Shown here: positions 16,983 to 26,775 of the stretch, in pieces
How positions within the stretch are numbered: the stretch's first letter is position 1
How the letters are laid out: each line of letters starts with the position of its first letter
DNA from: Paraburkholderia sacchari
Lineage (GTDB): Bacteria > Pseudomonadota > Gammaproteobacteria > Burkholderiales > Burkholderiaceae
NCBI RefSeq assembly: GCF_000785435.2
Contig: NZ_JTDB02000003.1
Span: forward strand, 558,001-622,000
Reading direction: 5' to 3'
DNA: 64,000 nucleotides
Program-made: the position numbers and the translations under genes
Notes under the pieces: generated by a model
What the model was told of the DNA's origin: nothing
Databases searched by the model: none
What the model saw: the letters and a program-made list of their open reading frames with translations, nothing else

Positions 16983-18311
16983 CTAGACGAGGCCGTCGAA
17001 GAGCATGATGTCGACGGTGTCGCCGGCATCGAGGTCGGCGCTTTCGTGGGCGAGTACGATGAAGCAGTTCGCCTCGCTCATCGTGCTGAGCGCGCCCGAG
17101 CTTTGCGAGCCCGTGGGCGCGACACGCCACTGGCCCTGCGCATCGCGTCCGGCGACGCCGCGCTGGAATTCGGTGCGGCCCGGGCGCTTTTTGATGGGCA
17201 TTTCGCAGCGCGCCGGAATGAGCGGCATCGGCTGCGGCGCTGCGCCCGACATCGCGATCAGCGCGGGGCGCACGATCTGGTAAAACGCGACCATCGTGGC
17301 GACCGGATTGCCTGGCAGCCCGAACAGCAGCGCCGCGCGGCCGGCGCCGGGACGGCCGCCCGACCAGATGCGGCCGAACGCGAACGGGCGGCCCGGACGC
17401 ATCGCGAGGCCCCAGAAGGACACGTCGCCGAGCGTCTGCAACTGGGTGCGCGTGAAATCGGCTTCGCCGACCGAGACGCCGCCCGAGGTCAGCACGACGT
17501 CGGCGCTTTCGGCGGCGGCCTTGAGCGTGGCCGCGAGCGATTCGGGGTCGTCGCGCACGCGGCCGAGATCGATCGGCTCGGCGTTCAGGCGCTGGAGCAT
17601 CGCGCCGAGCGTGTAGCGGTTGCTGTCGTAGATGCAGCCGGCGTCGAGCGGCTCGCCAGGCGAGCGCAACTCGTCGCCGGTCGAGAAGAACGCCACGCGC
17701 AGACGCCGCTTCACCGCCACGTCGACAATGCCGAGCGAGGCCATCAAGCCGATGTCGCTCGCGCGCAGCACACGGCCCGCGCGTAGCGCCACGCCGCCGC
17801 GCGCGAGATCTTCGCCTTTGCGGCGGCGGTTTGCGCCGGGTGTCACGGCATCGGCGCGGAAGGTGACGGCTACGGCTTCTGCGCTCCCGCTATGCTCCAC
17901 GCGCTCCTGCGGCACGACGGTGTCGCAGCCGGCGGGCATCGGCGCGCCGGTCATGATGCGCACGCACGCTCCCGGCGCGATGGCGCCTGTGTAGGGATGG
18001 CCGGCAAACGCCTTGCCGGCCACGTCCAGCGTGAGCGTCGCACCAGCGGGCGCAGCCTGTGCGAGCAGCGACGCGCCGTCGAAGGCATAGCCGTCCATGG
18101 CCGAGTTGTCGTGCGCGGGCACGTCGATAGGCGAGATCACGTCTCTCGCGAGCACGCGCGCAAGCGCATCGCGCAACGGCACGCGCTCGCTTTGCGCGAG
18201 CGGCGTGACCCACTGGAGCACGATGGTCTGGGCGGCACTGACGGGCAAGGCTTGTGGGTCGAACTGGCCAAGGCTTCCTGCGCTGCCGGAAATACTGTTA
18301 AGCGTGGTCAT
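16983..18311 (-). CDS. moeA: Molybdopterin molybdotransferase MoeA
   Basis: 442 residues. MoeA inserts molybdate into adenylylated molybdopterin. Diagnostic segments are DVPAHDNSAMDGYAF near residue 60, MTGAPMPAGCDTVVPQE, LTSGGVSVGEADFTRTQL and LFGLPGNPVATMVAFYQ. The N-terminal ~35 residues (MTTLNSISGSAGSLGQFDPQ) are slightly longer than in E. coli. It is the last gene of a moaA-mobA-moeA run on the minus strand; the gap to mobA is 103 bp. Confidence 0.95.
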   Translation of the reverse strand: MTTLNSISGSAGSLGQFDPQALPVSAAQTIVLQWVTPLAQSERVPLRDALARVLARDVISPIDVPAHDNSAMDGYAFDGASLLAQAAPAGATLTLDVAGKAFAGHPYTGAIAPGACVRIMTGAPMPAGCDTVVPQERVEHSGSAEAVAVTFRADAVTPGANRRRKGEDLARGGVALRAGRVLRASDIGLMASLGIVDVAVKRRLRVAFFSTGDELRSPGEPLDAGCIYDSNRYTLGAMLQRLNAEPIDLGRVRDDPESLAATLKAAAESADVVLTSGGVSVGEADFTRTQLQTLGDVSFWGLAMRPGRPFAFGRIWSGGRPGAGRAALLFGLPGNPVATMVAFYQIVRPALIAMSGAAPQPMPLIPARCEMPIKKRPGRTEFQRGVAGRDAQGQWRVAPTGSQSSGALSTMSEANCFIVLAHESADLDAGDTVDIMLFDGLV

Positions 18312-18414
18312 GGAGTGGAGAAGCGTCGCATCCGCACGGATGGGTGTGGCGATCGTCCTGGGGGGCGTGCATCAGGCCGGTGGCGGGCGGCGGCAGTCGA
18401 GCCGGACGCGCTCG

Positions 18415-19044
18415 TCAGGCACGGTCGAGCTCGGCAAGTTCCTGTAAGGAATTGACATTGTAAAACGCACGCTCGTCGGCAAAGACCACTTCGGCCGCCG
18501 TGTGGCGCGCGTACCACGCACGCACCTTGCGCTCTCCCGCGTCAAGGAACGCGGCGAGATCGCCGGCGAGCGAAGTGTGGACGAGCGCGAAGACGGGGTG
18601 CAGGCTGACTTCGCCGGCCGCGTTCACCGTGGTTGCGGTGGCGATGAGTGTGCCTCGCGCGTGCGCCGCCTCGGCCAGACGCGCGCCGAGATCGGCGGGC
18701 AGCCATGGCGAATCGCACGGCGCGCTCAGCAGCCATTCGGTGCGGGCGGCGCGCAGGCCGGCAAGCAGTCCCGCGAGCGGGCCGGGGTAGTCGGGCAGCG
18801 TATCGGCGATGACTTGCGCGTGCCACGGCGCGCCGAGTTCGGCATAGACATCGTGGTTGCGATTGGCGCTAATGACAAGTGCGCTGACTTGTGGCGCGAG
18901 GCGCGCCAGCACATGGGCGGCGAGCGGCTTGCCTTGCAGGCGCTGGAGGCCTTTGTCGACACCACCCATGCGCTGGCCGCGACCGCCCGCGAGCACTAGG
19001 CCGGTGAGCGCAGCGGTGGGGATGGCGGGCGAAGCGGAGGGCAT
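18415..19044 (-). CDS. mobA: Molybdenum cofactor guanylyltransferase MobA
   Basis: 209 residues with the nucleotidyltransferase opening LAGGRGQRMGGVDKGLQRL, the Mg-binding region SAPCDSPWLPADLG, and the C-terminal FYNVNSLQELAELD. It links GMP to molybdopterin to make the guanine dinucleotide form used by DMSO-reductase-type enzymes. The frame reads upstream to 19260 inside moaA; ATG 19044 (MPSASPAIPTAAL), 23 bases after the moaA stop, is the sensible start. Confidence 0.93.
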   Translation of the reverse strand: MPSASPAIPTAALTGLVLAGGRGQRMGGVDKGLQRLQGKPLAAHVLARLAPQVSALVISANRNHDVYAELGAPWHAQVIADTLPDYPGPLAGLLAGLRAARTEWLLSAPCDSPWLPADLGARLAEAAHARGTLIATATTVNAAGEVSLHPVFALVHTSLAGDLAAFLDAGERKVRAWYARHTAAEVVFADERAFYNVNSLQELAELDRA

Positions 19045-19067
19045 CGGCGTATCGATGTATCGCAGTA

Positions 19068-20180
19068 TCAGCCGCCGATATAGGACATTTCGATACGGCG
19101 TTCTTCGCCTGCGGCCGGCGCGGCGTCGCTGCCGCGCAATTGCGAATAGCGGTCGGTCCGCTGCTCCCAGATCTGGGCAATCGTGGCGGAAATAGCTTCG
19201 TCGCTCGCGTCGCCTCGCAGCAGCGCGCGAAGGTCGTAGCCCATCGAGGCGAACAGGCACAGATACAGCTTGCCTTCAGTCGAGAGCCGCGCGCGCGTGC
19301 AATCGCCGCAGAATGCGCGCGTGACGCTGGAAATCACGCCGATTTCGCCGGCGCCGTCCGCGTAGCCCCAGCGCTGCGCCGTTTCGGCGGCGCTGTGCGC
19401 TTCGAGAGCGACGAGCGGGAAGTGCTCGGCGATGCGCGCGACCACGTCGGCGGACGGCAGCACCTCGGCCATGTTCCAGCCGTTCGAAGTGCCCACGTCC
19501 ATGTATTCGATGAAACGCAGCGTCACGCCCGAGCCGCGGAAGTGGCGCGCGAGCGGCACGATCTCGCTGTCGTTGGTGCCGCGCTTGACGACCATGTTGA
19601 CCTTGATCGGATCGAGACCGACCGATTGCGCGACCGCGATGCCATCGAGCACGTCGGCGACCGAGAAGTCGGCGTCGTTCATGCGGCGAAAAAGCGCGTC
19701 GTCGAGCGCGTCGAGGCTCACCGTGACTCGTGTGAGGCCCGCGTCGCGCAATGCGCGCGCCTTGCGCGCGAGCAGCGATCCATTTGTCGTGAGCGTGAGG
19801 TCGAGCGGTTCGCCTTCGGTCGTGCGCAGCTTCGCGAGACGCTCGATCAGGAATTCGATGTTCTTGCGCAGCAGCGGCTCGCCGCCGGTCAGGCGGATTT
19901 TGGTGACCCCGTGCGCGACGAAAAGCCGCGCGATACGTTCGATTTCTTCGAGCGAGAGAAGCGACGAATGCGGCAGGAACGGGTAGTCCTTGTTGAAAAC
20001 CGCACGCGGCATGCAGTAGACGCAGCGGAAGTTGCAACGGTCCGTGACCGAGATGCGCAAGTCGCGCAACGGCCGCGCGAGGGCGTCGACCAGCTCGCCA
20101 GACGGCGCGCGCGCGGTCTGCGCTGCCGGGCTGGGCGGCAGCGAGCGGATGTCGGCAACAGGGATGATGCGTCGGGGCAT
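19068..20180 (-). CDS. moaA: GTP 3',8-cyclase MoaA (radical SAM)
   Basis: 370 residues. The radical SAM motif is CNFRCVYC, the C-terminal cluster ligands include [10 protein letters not shown] with a further Cys downstream, and the protein ends in Gly-Gly (MSYIGG), required for activity with Moa[10 protein letters not shown] is the SAM-binding region. It performs the first step of molybdenum cofactor synthesis. A ~38-residue N-terminal extension precedes the domain ([15 protein letters not shown]). No molybdenum-cofactor riboswitch is visible in the short gap to the rne terminator. Confidence 0.95.
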   Translation of the reverse strand: MPRRIIPVADIRSLPPSPAAQTARAPSGELVDALARPLRDLRISVTDRCNFRCVYCMPRAVFNKDYPFLPHSSLLSLEEIERIARLFVAHGVTKIRLTGGEPLLRKNIEFLIERLAKLRTTEGEPLDLTLTTNGSLLARKARALRDAGLTRVTVSLDALDDALFRRMNDADFSVADVLDGIAVAQSVGLDPIKVNMVVKRGTNDSEIVPLARHFRGSGVTLRFIEYMDVGTSNGWNMAEVLPSADVVARIAEHFPLVALEAHSAAETAQRWGYADGAGEIGVISSVTRAFCGDCTRARLSTEGKLYLCLFASMGYDLRALLRGDASDEAISATIAQIWEQRTDRYSQLRGSDAAPAAGEERRIEMSYIGG

Positions 20181-20260
20181 GGTGTCTTCGCTCTATCGTT
20201 GGTTCGATTTTAGCCGAACCTCGCCTTGCGCACCGACAAGGGTGAATGCTGATATATCAA

Positions 20261-20290
20261 AAAAAAGCCCGCCGGGAGCGGCGGGCTTCG
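20261..20290 (-). terminator. Rho-independent terminator of rne
   Basis: On the minus strand a 10 bp GC-rich stem (AAGCCCGCCG/CGGCGGGCTT, 20265-20288) is followed by eight T residues, 80 bases after the rne stop. Confidence 0.9.
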
Positions 20291-20369
20291 TGTCGCGATG
20301 CGGTGTTGCCGCCGGGGGCGGAAGCGGCCCAAAGGCCGACTTCCGTTCCGACTGACTCGCGTGTGCCGG

Positions 20370-23300
20370 TTAGGGCTGGCGGGTCGTCTCCACCTGCTGC
20401 ATCGGCGCGCTATCGGCCGGCGGCAGGGGCTTGCGCTCGCGCGGCACGCGGGCGGGCTTCACCACCTGGGCGGCGGCGTCCTGCGCCGCGCGCAGCTTGG
20501 CGGCGTCGGTGTTGACCCACTCGAGGCCTGCCGATTCCAGCATCGGACGCAGCGTGTCGGCCGTGGCCGCAACGCTCGTTTGCGTGTGACGCTGAGTCGC
20601 GGGCTCGGCGACCGGCGCTGCCGCTTCGGCTTGTGCCACGACAGCTTCGGCACGCGTCTCGACAGGCGCGGGTTGAGCGACGGCAGCCGGTTCGGCGGTC
20701 GCTGCGGGCGGGGCCTCTACGCGATCCTCGCGGAACACCGGCGCTGTGGCTGCTGCGGGTTCTTCGGCCTGCACGGCCGGCGTTGCAGCAACTGCAGCCG
20801 GTTCCACCGCGGTTTGAGCCGGGGTGGCGGCCGCGACCGGTTCGATGGCGGGCGCGGCAGGTGCGGCAGGTGCCACAACCGGCGCTTCGGGCGCGGCAGC
20901 AGCAACCGCGGTTTCGACCGGTGCGGCCGCCGGTGCTTCAACAGCCGGTGCTTCGGCCGCTTGCGCGGGTTGTTCCGCTTGAGCCGAATGGACGGCTTCG
21001 GCGGCGGCAGCAGCTGCGACCGGCAAGGCCGTCACGACCACCGCTTCGGTGACGGAGGTGTGAACGACGGTTTCGACGCGCTCAACCTGCTCGACAACGG
21101 GTTGTTCGACAGCAGGGTATGCGGCGGCCACGTCGTCGGCGTTCTCGTCGGCGCCGGTTGCGCCTTCGAGCCCTTGCGAGCCTTCCGCATCGCGCTCGCG
21201 GCGACCACCACGGCGACCACGGCGGCGGCGGCGGCGTTCTTCACCTTGCGGTGCGCCGTCTTCCTCGGTGCCGGCATGGGTCACGCCGTCAGTGAGGGCG
21301 GCCTGGGCGGCTTCGGCGACCTCGGCTTCAGTACTTGCGGCGTCGAGGCGCGCCTCTTGTGCCTCGGCGGCCTCGGGCTGCTGCTGACGGCGGCGTTCGC
21401 CACGTTCGGCGCGCTCACCACGCTCCGTGCGTTCACCGCGTTCACGGCGCTCGCCACGTTCCTGGCGTTCGCCGCGCGGAGCGGCTTCGGCTGCTTCGTT
21501 GCGGTCCTGGCCACGTTCGACGCGTTCGATGCGCTGCTCGCGTTCGGCGCGGGGCTCACGGCTCTCGCGTGCTTCACGCGGTTCGCGTTGCTCGCGCGGC
21601 TCGCGCTGTTCACGGGGGGCGCGGCCTTCGCGGCTGTCGCGACCTTCACGACCTTCGCGCGGCTCGCGAGATTCACGCGGCTCGCGCGATTCACGCGGTT
21701 CGCGTTCCTCACGGCGGCCCGAGGGCTGGCCGGCGCGTGCGCCGCCTGCCGCTTCGCCACGGCCTGCCGCGTCGCGGCTACCGCCACGGCGGTTGCGGTT
21801 GCGATCGCCGGAGCCCGCGCCAGCCTTCTCGCCACGCTCGGTGCGTGCTTCGCGTGCCGGACGGCTGGCCTTCTCCTGCTGCTCGGCCGGTGCCGGCGCG
21901 GGAGCCGGTGCCGGCGCGCCGCCGAAGATGCGCTTGATGAAGGCGAAGAAGCCGCCGCCGCTTGCCGGCGCGGCTGCGACCGGTGCGCCAACGGGCATCG
22001 GCTCGGCCACGGGCTTGGCCTGGGCGGTGGGCGCCGGACGTTCGGGCGTGATGCCCTTCACCGCGGCTTCCTGCTTCGGCTTGGCTTCGGCCGTGCGCTT
22101 GCTGTAACCGGTCTCCGACTCGAGCTCGCGCGCAGCCTCTTCGGCCATCTTCCACGAGGCGCGCGGGTCGTCGAGGCGCGCATCGTCGTGACGCAGGCGC
22201 TCGAGCTTGTAGTGCGGCGTTTCGAGGTGCTTGTTCGGGATCAGCACGACGCCGACCTTGAAGCGCGACTCGATCTTGTTGATTTCCGCGCGCTTCTCGT
22301 TGAGCAGGAAGGCGGTCACTTCGACCGGCACCTGGCAATGGATTGCCGCGGTGTTTTCCTTCATCGCTTCTTCCTGGATGATGCGCAGGACCTGAAGCGC
22401 CGACGATTCCGTATCGCGGATATGACCCGTGCCGTTACAGCGCGGGCAGGTGACATGGCTGCCTTCCGAGAGCGCCGGGCGCAGGCGCTGGCGCGAGAGC
22501 TCCATCAGGCCGAAGCGCGAGATCTTGCCCATCTGCACGCGCGCGCGGTCGTGGCGCAGCGCGTCTTTCAGGCGCTGCTCGACTTCGCGCTGGCTCTTGG
22601 CCGACTCCATGTCGATGAAGTCGATCACGATCAGGCCGCCCAGGTCGCGCAGACGCAGCTGGCGCGCGACTTCGTCGGCGGCTTCGAGGTTGGTGCGCGC
22701 GGCGGTTTCCTCGATGTCGGCGCCCTTGGTGGCGCGCGCCGAGTTCACGTCGATGGCGACGAGCGCCTCGGTGTGGTCGATCACGATTGCGCCGCCCGAG
22801 GGCAGCGGCACCGTGCGCGAGTACGCGGTCTCGATCTGGTGCTCGATCTGGAAGCGCGAGAAGAGCGGCACGTCGTCGTGGTACCGCTTCACCTTGTTGA
22901 CATTGTCCGGCATCACGATATCCATGAAGGCGCGCGCCTGGTCATAGATCTCGGTGGTGTCGATGAGAATTTCGCCGATATCGGGCTGGAAGTAGTCGCG
23001 GATCGCGCGGATCACGAGGCTCGATTCCAGATAGATCAGCATCGGCTGGCCGGACTGGCCGGCTTGCGATGCGGCTTCGATGGCGCGCCACAGTTGCAGC
23101 AGGTAGTTCAGGTCCCACTGGAGTTCTTCAGCCGATCGGCCGATGCCGGCCGTGCGAGCGATGATGCTCATGCCGTCCGGCAGTTGCAGCTGCGCCATGG
23201 TTTCGCGCAGTTCCTGGCGGTCGTCGCCCTCGATGCGGCGCGACACGCCGCCGCCGCGCGGGTTGTTCGGCATGAGGACGAGGTAGCGGCCGGCGAGCGA

Positions 23301-23657
23301 GATGAAGGTCGTGAGGGCGGCGCCCTTGTTGCCGCGCTCTTCCTTCTCGACCTGGACGATCAGTTCCTGGCCTTCCTTGAGGGCGTCCTGAATGCGCGCG
23401 CCGCGCATGTCGACGCCATCGCGGAAGTACTGGCGGGCGACTTCCTTGAACGGCAGGAAGCCATGGCGATCTTCGCCGTAGTTGACGAAACACGCTTCGA
23501 GCGACGGCTCGATGCGGGTGACGATGCCCTTGTAGATATTGCCTTTGCGTTGTTCGCGTCCGGCGGTTTCGATGTCGATGTCGATCAGCTTCTGTCCATC
23601 GACAATAGCGACGCGCAGTTCTTCCTGCTGCGTCGCGTTGAACAGCATTCGTTTCAT
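20370..23657 (-). CDS. rne: Ribonuclease E
   Basis: 1095 residues. The catalytic half begins [20 protein letters not shown], contains the S1 domain ([24 protein letters not shown] region), Mg-binding aspartates in [13 protein letters not shown] and [11 protein letters not shown], and the zinc-link CPRC. It makes the main endonucleolytic cuts in mRNA decay and rRNA/tRNA maturation. After residue ~560 the protein is disordered: an Arg/Glu repeat block (REPRES-type units), a basic [10 protein letters not shown] patch, a long Ala/Val/Pro/Glu stretch, and a C-terminal [10 protein letters not shown]. An upstream reading to 23864 is non-conserved leader. Confidence 0.95.
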   Translation of the reverse strand: MKRMLFNATQQEELRVAIVDGQKLIDIDIETAGREQRKGNIYKGIVTRIEPSLEACFVNYGEDRHGFLPFKEVARQYFRDGVDMRGARIQDALKEGQELIVQVEKEERGNKGAALTTFISLAGRYLVLMPNNPRGGGVSRRIEGDDRQELRETMAQLQLPDGMSIIARTAGIGRSAEELQWDLNYLLQLWRAIEAASQAGQSGQPMLIYLESSLVIRAIRDYFQPDIGEILIDTTEIYDQARAFMDIVMPDNVNKVKRYHDDVPLFSRFQIEHQIETAYSRTVPLPSGGAIVIDHTEALVAIDVNSARATKGADIEETAARTNLEAADEVARQLRLRDLGGLIVIDFIDMESAKSQREVEQRLKDALRHDRARVQMGKISRFGLMELSRQRLRPALSEGSHVTCPRCNGTGHIRDTESSALQVLRIIQEEAMKENTAAIHCQVPVEVTAFLLNEKRAEINKIESRFKVGVVLIPNKHLETPHYKLERLRHDDARLDDPRASWKMAEEAARELESETGYSKRTAEAKPKQEAAVKGITPERPAPTAQAKPVAEPMPVGAPVAAAPASGGGFFAFIKRIFGGAPAPAPAPAPAEQQEKASRPAREARTERGEKAGAGSGDRNRNRRGGSRDAAGRGEAAGGARAGQPSGRREEREPRESREPRESREPREGREGRDSREGRAPREQREPREQREPREARESREPRAEREQRIERVERGQDRNEAAEAAPRGERQERGERRERGERTERGERAERGERRRQQQPEAAEAQEARLDAASTEAEVAEAAQAALTDGVTHAGTEEDGAPQGEERRRRRRGRRGGRRERDAEGSQGLEGATGADENADDVAAAYPAVEQPVVEQVERVETVVHTSVTEAVVVTALPVAAAAAAEAVHSAQAEQPAQAAEAPAVEAPAAAPVETAVAAAAPEAPVVAPAAPAAPAIEPVAAATPAQTAVEPAAVAATPAVQAEEPAAATAPVFREDRVEAPPAATAEPAAVAQPAPVETRAEAVVAQAEAAAPVAEPATQRHTQTSVAATADTLRPMLESAGLEWVNTDAAKLRAAQDAAAQVVKPARVPRERKPLPPADSAPMQQVETTRQP

Positions 23658-24572
23658 TGAACGGCTCCAGTGCGGCTTCGCGCGCGGCCCTTGTCCCTCG
23701 ACGGCGCCCGGCGCTTCGCCGGGCTGCATGGGGGGAGAGGGTCGCGGCAAGCCGCGCCTTATTGTGTTTTCACAAGCACGCTGGAGCAGGAACGATGGCG
23801 GGGAGAATTGCCTTGCGGGCGGCCGGTCCGGCGTTGCGTTGCCATGGACGGGCCGCGTGGGCACATGCGAAATACGTCTTCAAGAGCAGCCAGACGCGCG
23901 GGGGCACGGTTTTCCTGCGCTTCCGATCCGTCTGTCGCCGCTGGTTGCCCGCTTGCAGCCGCTGATTGCCGGCTTGCGTCGTGCTTGTGTGCGTTGGCGG
24001 CAAACTGCGCCACGCACGATCGCGACAGGATATGGGCCGCAGCCGCGAACTGCGCGCGCTGCTGGCCGGATCTGCTTTGCGGCCTCGGGCATCGAGCCCA
24101 GGGCCGCGCACGGGAAGCTTTCAGAAACGCCCGTCTTCCCCCTCGGGGTGTCTCGCCACTTTTGACGTCGCCATATCCCGCACATTGCCGGGACGCATCA
24201 GGCGCTCGCCGTATTTTCGCCACCAGCGCGTCGGGCTGCAGTCGCTCGAAAACGTTGCGACCGCGCGGCATGACTCGCCGGATAAATTCTTTATACCAAC
24301 CTTCCGTTACCGTCGGAGCCCGCCTCGACCGAACGTGCCTGTGGGCGCCGTCCCTGCCGCGCGGACTTCCGTGCGTGCAACTCGTTGCATCTCTAAAACG
24401 GGTGAGCAACCGGCCCCGGGCGCAAGTAAAATATCCGTTTATCGCTTGCCGCCTGCACATGTCGCGCGGTCAAGATCCCGGAGAAGCGCCCTTGGGTATT
24501 CATCGGGCGAATCAGGAACTTTTCGGCCGTTTGGCCTGCCGTCGCGTCAGCGCTGGGCAAATTATATTCAGA
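23658..24572. other. 915 bp divergent intergenic region between rne and rluC
   Basis: No convincing gene is seen. The rne side contains a perfect 8 bp hairpin (GCCCGGCG-CTT-CGCCGGGC, 23706-23724) about 50 bases before the rne start, a second short hairpin at 23743-23756 (CGCGGC-AA-GCCGCG), and a TTGTG-TTTT-CACAA repeat at 23762-23775. RNase E is known to control its own mRNA through 5'-leader hairpins in enteric bacteria, so a long regulated leader is plausible. The rluC side has TAAAAT at 24427-24432 as a possible -10. Confidence 0.5.
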
Positions 24573-25610
24573 ATGAAAGGGTTAGGCAAAATATCCCAGA
24601 ATCAGGTCGCGAGCGACCAGGTTTCGTTCGTCGAGGTCGACGAAGGCTCCGCCGGTCAGCGGATCGACAATTTCTTGCTGCGCGTGTGCAAAGGCGTGCC
24701 GAAAAGCCATATCTACCGGATTCTGCGCAGCGGGGAAGTGCGCGTGAATAAGGGGCGAATCGACGCGCAGTACCGGCTCGAGATGGGGGACGTCGTGCGC
24801 GTGCCACCCATGCGCGTTGCGCAGCCAAGCGAGCCGGCAGGCGCGGCGCCCGTGCCGGCGGCGCACTTCAGCGTGCTGTACGAGGACGAGGCGCTGCTGG
24901 TGATCGACAAGCCCGCCGGCGTGGCCGTGCATGGCGGCAGCGGCGTGGCGTTCGGCGTGATCGAGCAGCTGCGCGCGGCGCGGCCGCACAGCAAATTCCT
25001 CGAGCTCGTGCACCGGCTCGACCGTGAGACCTCCGGCGTGCTGATGCTCGCGAAGAAGCGCTCGGCGCTGGTCGGCCTGCACGAGCAGATGCGCGACAAC
25101 AAAACGGACAAGCGCTATTACGCGTGCGTCCACGGCGAATGGGCGAGCGACTGGGGGCGCCGGCGCGCCGTGAAGGAGCCGCTGCACAAGTATCTGACCC
25201 CGGAAGGCGAGCGGCGCGTGCGCGTACAGCCCGACGGCCAGCCGTCGCATACGGTGTTCAATCTCGTCGAGCGCTGGCCCGGCTATGCGCTCCTCGAGGC
25301 CGAACTCAAGACCGGCCGCACTCACCAGATCCGCGTGCATCTCGCGCATCTGGGGCTGCCGATCGTCGGCGACGCCAAATACGGCGACTTTGCGCTCAAC
25401 AAGGCGCTAGCGCGCACCGGCGCGAAGCCTGGCGTCAAGCGTATGTTCCTGCATGCGCACCGGTTGAAGCTCACGCACCCGATCACGGGCGCGCCGCTGC
25501 AATTCGAGGCGCCGCTGCCGCCCGAGTTGCGCAGCTTTGTCAGCGACTTGCGCGCGCAGCGCGAAGCGGCCGGCGAAGGCGAGAGCTGCACCGCTGCGCG
25601 GCCCGAATAA
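24573..25610 (+). CDS. rluC: 23S rRNA pseudouridine synthase RluC
   Basis: 345 residues. An N-terminal S4 domain (GQRIDNFLLRVCKGVPKSHI, SGEVRVNKGRI) precedes the RluA-type catalytic domain with HRLDRETSGVLMLAK holding the catalytic Asp, and the C-terminal LKTGRTHQIRVHLAHLG. It modifies U955, U2504 and U2580 of 23S rRNA in E. coli. ATG 24573 begins MKGLGKISQNQVASDQVSFV; the open frame upstream is only high-GC readthrough. Divergent from rne, as in related genomes. Confidence 0.94.
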   Translation: MKGLGKISQNQVASDQVSFVEVDEGSAGQRIDNFLLRVCKGVPKSHIYRILRSGEVRVNKGRIDAQYRLEMGDVVRVPPMRVAQPSEPAGAAPVPAAHFSVLYEDEALLVIDKPAGVAVHGGSGVAFGVIEQLRAARPHSKFLELVHRLDRETSGVLMLAKKRSALVGLHEQMRDNKTDKRYYACVHGEWASDWGRRRAVKEPLHKYLTPEGERRVRVQPDGQPSHTVFNLVERWPGYALLEAELKTGRTHQIRVHLAHLGLPIVGDAKYGDFALNKALARTGAKPGVKRMFLHAHRLKLTHPITGAPLQFEAPLPPELRSFVSDLRAQREAAGEGESCTAARPE

Positions 25611-25684
25611 GGGCGCGGCGCTGCTGGGACATCAACCGGGGAGCATGCCGGACTCAAGAATTACAGTGTTTGGAGAAGGACCGC

Positions 25685-26344
25685 ATGGCCCGAGAGCAAT
25701 TTGACCTGATTGTGTTCGATTGGGACGGTACGCTGATGGACTCGACCGCCCACATCACCCGCAGCATCCAGGCCGCGTGCCGCGACCTGGGCCTGCCGGT
25801 GCCCGGCGACGAAGCCGCGAGCTACGTGATCGGCCTTGGCCTGCGTGAGGCGTTGCAGATTGCCGCGCCTACGCTCGATCCCGCCGACTATCCGCGCCTC
25901 GTGGAGCGCTACCGCATCCATTACCTGCTGAAGGACCAGCAGATCGAGTTGTTTGCGGGCGTGCGCGAGATGCTCGCCGAACTGCGCGACACGGGCTATC
26001 TGCTCGCGGTGGCGACCGGCAAGAGCCGGGTGGGGCTGAACCGCGCGCTGGCTGAAGCTAACCTCACGAGCCTGTTCGACGGCACGCGCTGCGCCGACGA
26101 AACCTTCTCGAAGCCGCATCCGGCCATGCTCCAGGAGCTCACGCGCGAACTGGGGCAGGATCTGAACCGCACGGTGATGATCGGCGACACGACACACGAC
26201 TTGCAGATGGCCGCGAATGCGGGCGCGGCGGCCGTGGGCGTGGCTTATGGCGCGCATTCGTCGGGCGCGCTGGCCGGGCTTGCGCCGCGGTTCATCGCGC
26301 CGGACGTGGCCGCGCTGGCCGGCTGGCTGCGGGAGCATGCATGA
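25685..26344 (+). CDS. HAD-superfamily hydrolase, phosphoglycolate phosphatase-like
   Basis: 219 residues with all four HAD motifs: FDWDGTLMDST, VATGKS, KPHPAML and MIGDTTHDLQMA. The helical cap (residues ~20-85) is the type seen in Gph/PGP-like phosphatases; the exact substrate is not shown. GGAGAAGGA precedes the ATG. It follows rluC by 74 bp and its stop overlaps the Rieske gene start by four bases. Confidence 0.87.
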   Translation: MAREQFDLIVFDWDGTLMDSTAHITRSIQAACRDLGLPVPGDEAASYVIGLGLREALQIAAPTLDPADYPRLVERYRIHYLLKDQQIELFAGVREMLAELRDTGYLLAVATGKSRVGLNRALAEANLTSLFDGTRCADETFSKPHPAMLQELTRELGQDLNRTVMIGDTTHDLQMAANAGAAAVGVAYGAHSSGALAGLAPRFIAPDVAALAGWLREHA

Positions 26345-26760
26345 ATGCACAGCCCGGTGCGAGCAAAGCCCGTGAGACGGGCCACGCGCCCGTGCGCGTG
26401 TGCGCCGCCGAGGAACTCGTCGAGGGCGGCGCGGGCCAGCGCCTGAGCGCAACCTACGCGGGCGGCGACGCCGTCGTGTTCTTCGTGCGCTACGGCGGCG
26501 AGGTGTACGGCTACCTGAACCGCTGCGCCCATGTGCCGATGGAACTCGACTGGGTCGAGGGGCAGTTCTTCGAGTCCTCGGGGCTCTATATCATGTGCGC
26601 GACGCATGGTGCGATCTACCAGCCCGACACGGGCAAATGCGTGGGCGGGCCATGCCGCGGCGCCCGTTTGCGCGCGGTGCGCGTCGAGGAACGCGACACG
26701 CCCGAAGGCCGTGCGGTATTCTGGATCCCGGACGATGATTTGAGTCCGACCCCATCCTGA
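26341..26760 (+). CDS. Small Rieske [2Fe-2S] protein
   Basis: 139 residues, one Rieske domain with ligands in CAHVPMELDW (Cys-x-His) and MCATHGAIYQP (Cys-x-x-His), followed by GKCVGGPCRGARLRAV. There is no signal peptide or membrane anchor, so it is cytoplasmic, like ferredoxin components of dioxygenases, but no oxygenase gene is near. The ATGA overlap with the HAD gene and the 15 bp gap to the protease gene indicate one operon. Confidence 0.87.
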   Translation: MNAQPGASKARETGHAPVRVCAAEELVEGGAGQRLSATYAGGDAVVFFVRYGGEVYGYLNRCAHVPMELDWVEGQFFESSGLYIMCATHGAIYQPDTGKCVGGPCRGARLRAVRVEERDTPEGRAVFWIPDDDLSPTPS

Positions 26761-26775
26761 TTTTGTTACCCACGC

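Noticed and set aside
20181..20260. Molybdenum cofactor riboswitch before moaA
   Set aside because: The gap is only about 80 bp and no matching structure or conserved core was seen.
20298..23660. A 1120-codon open frame on the plus strand opposite rne
   Set aside because: It is antisense to a clear RNase E and has biased composition from GC-rich third-position shadowing; no family features.
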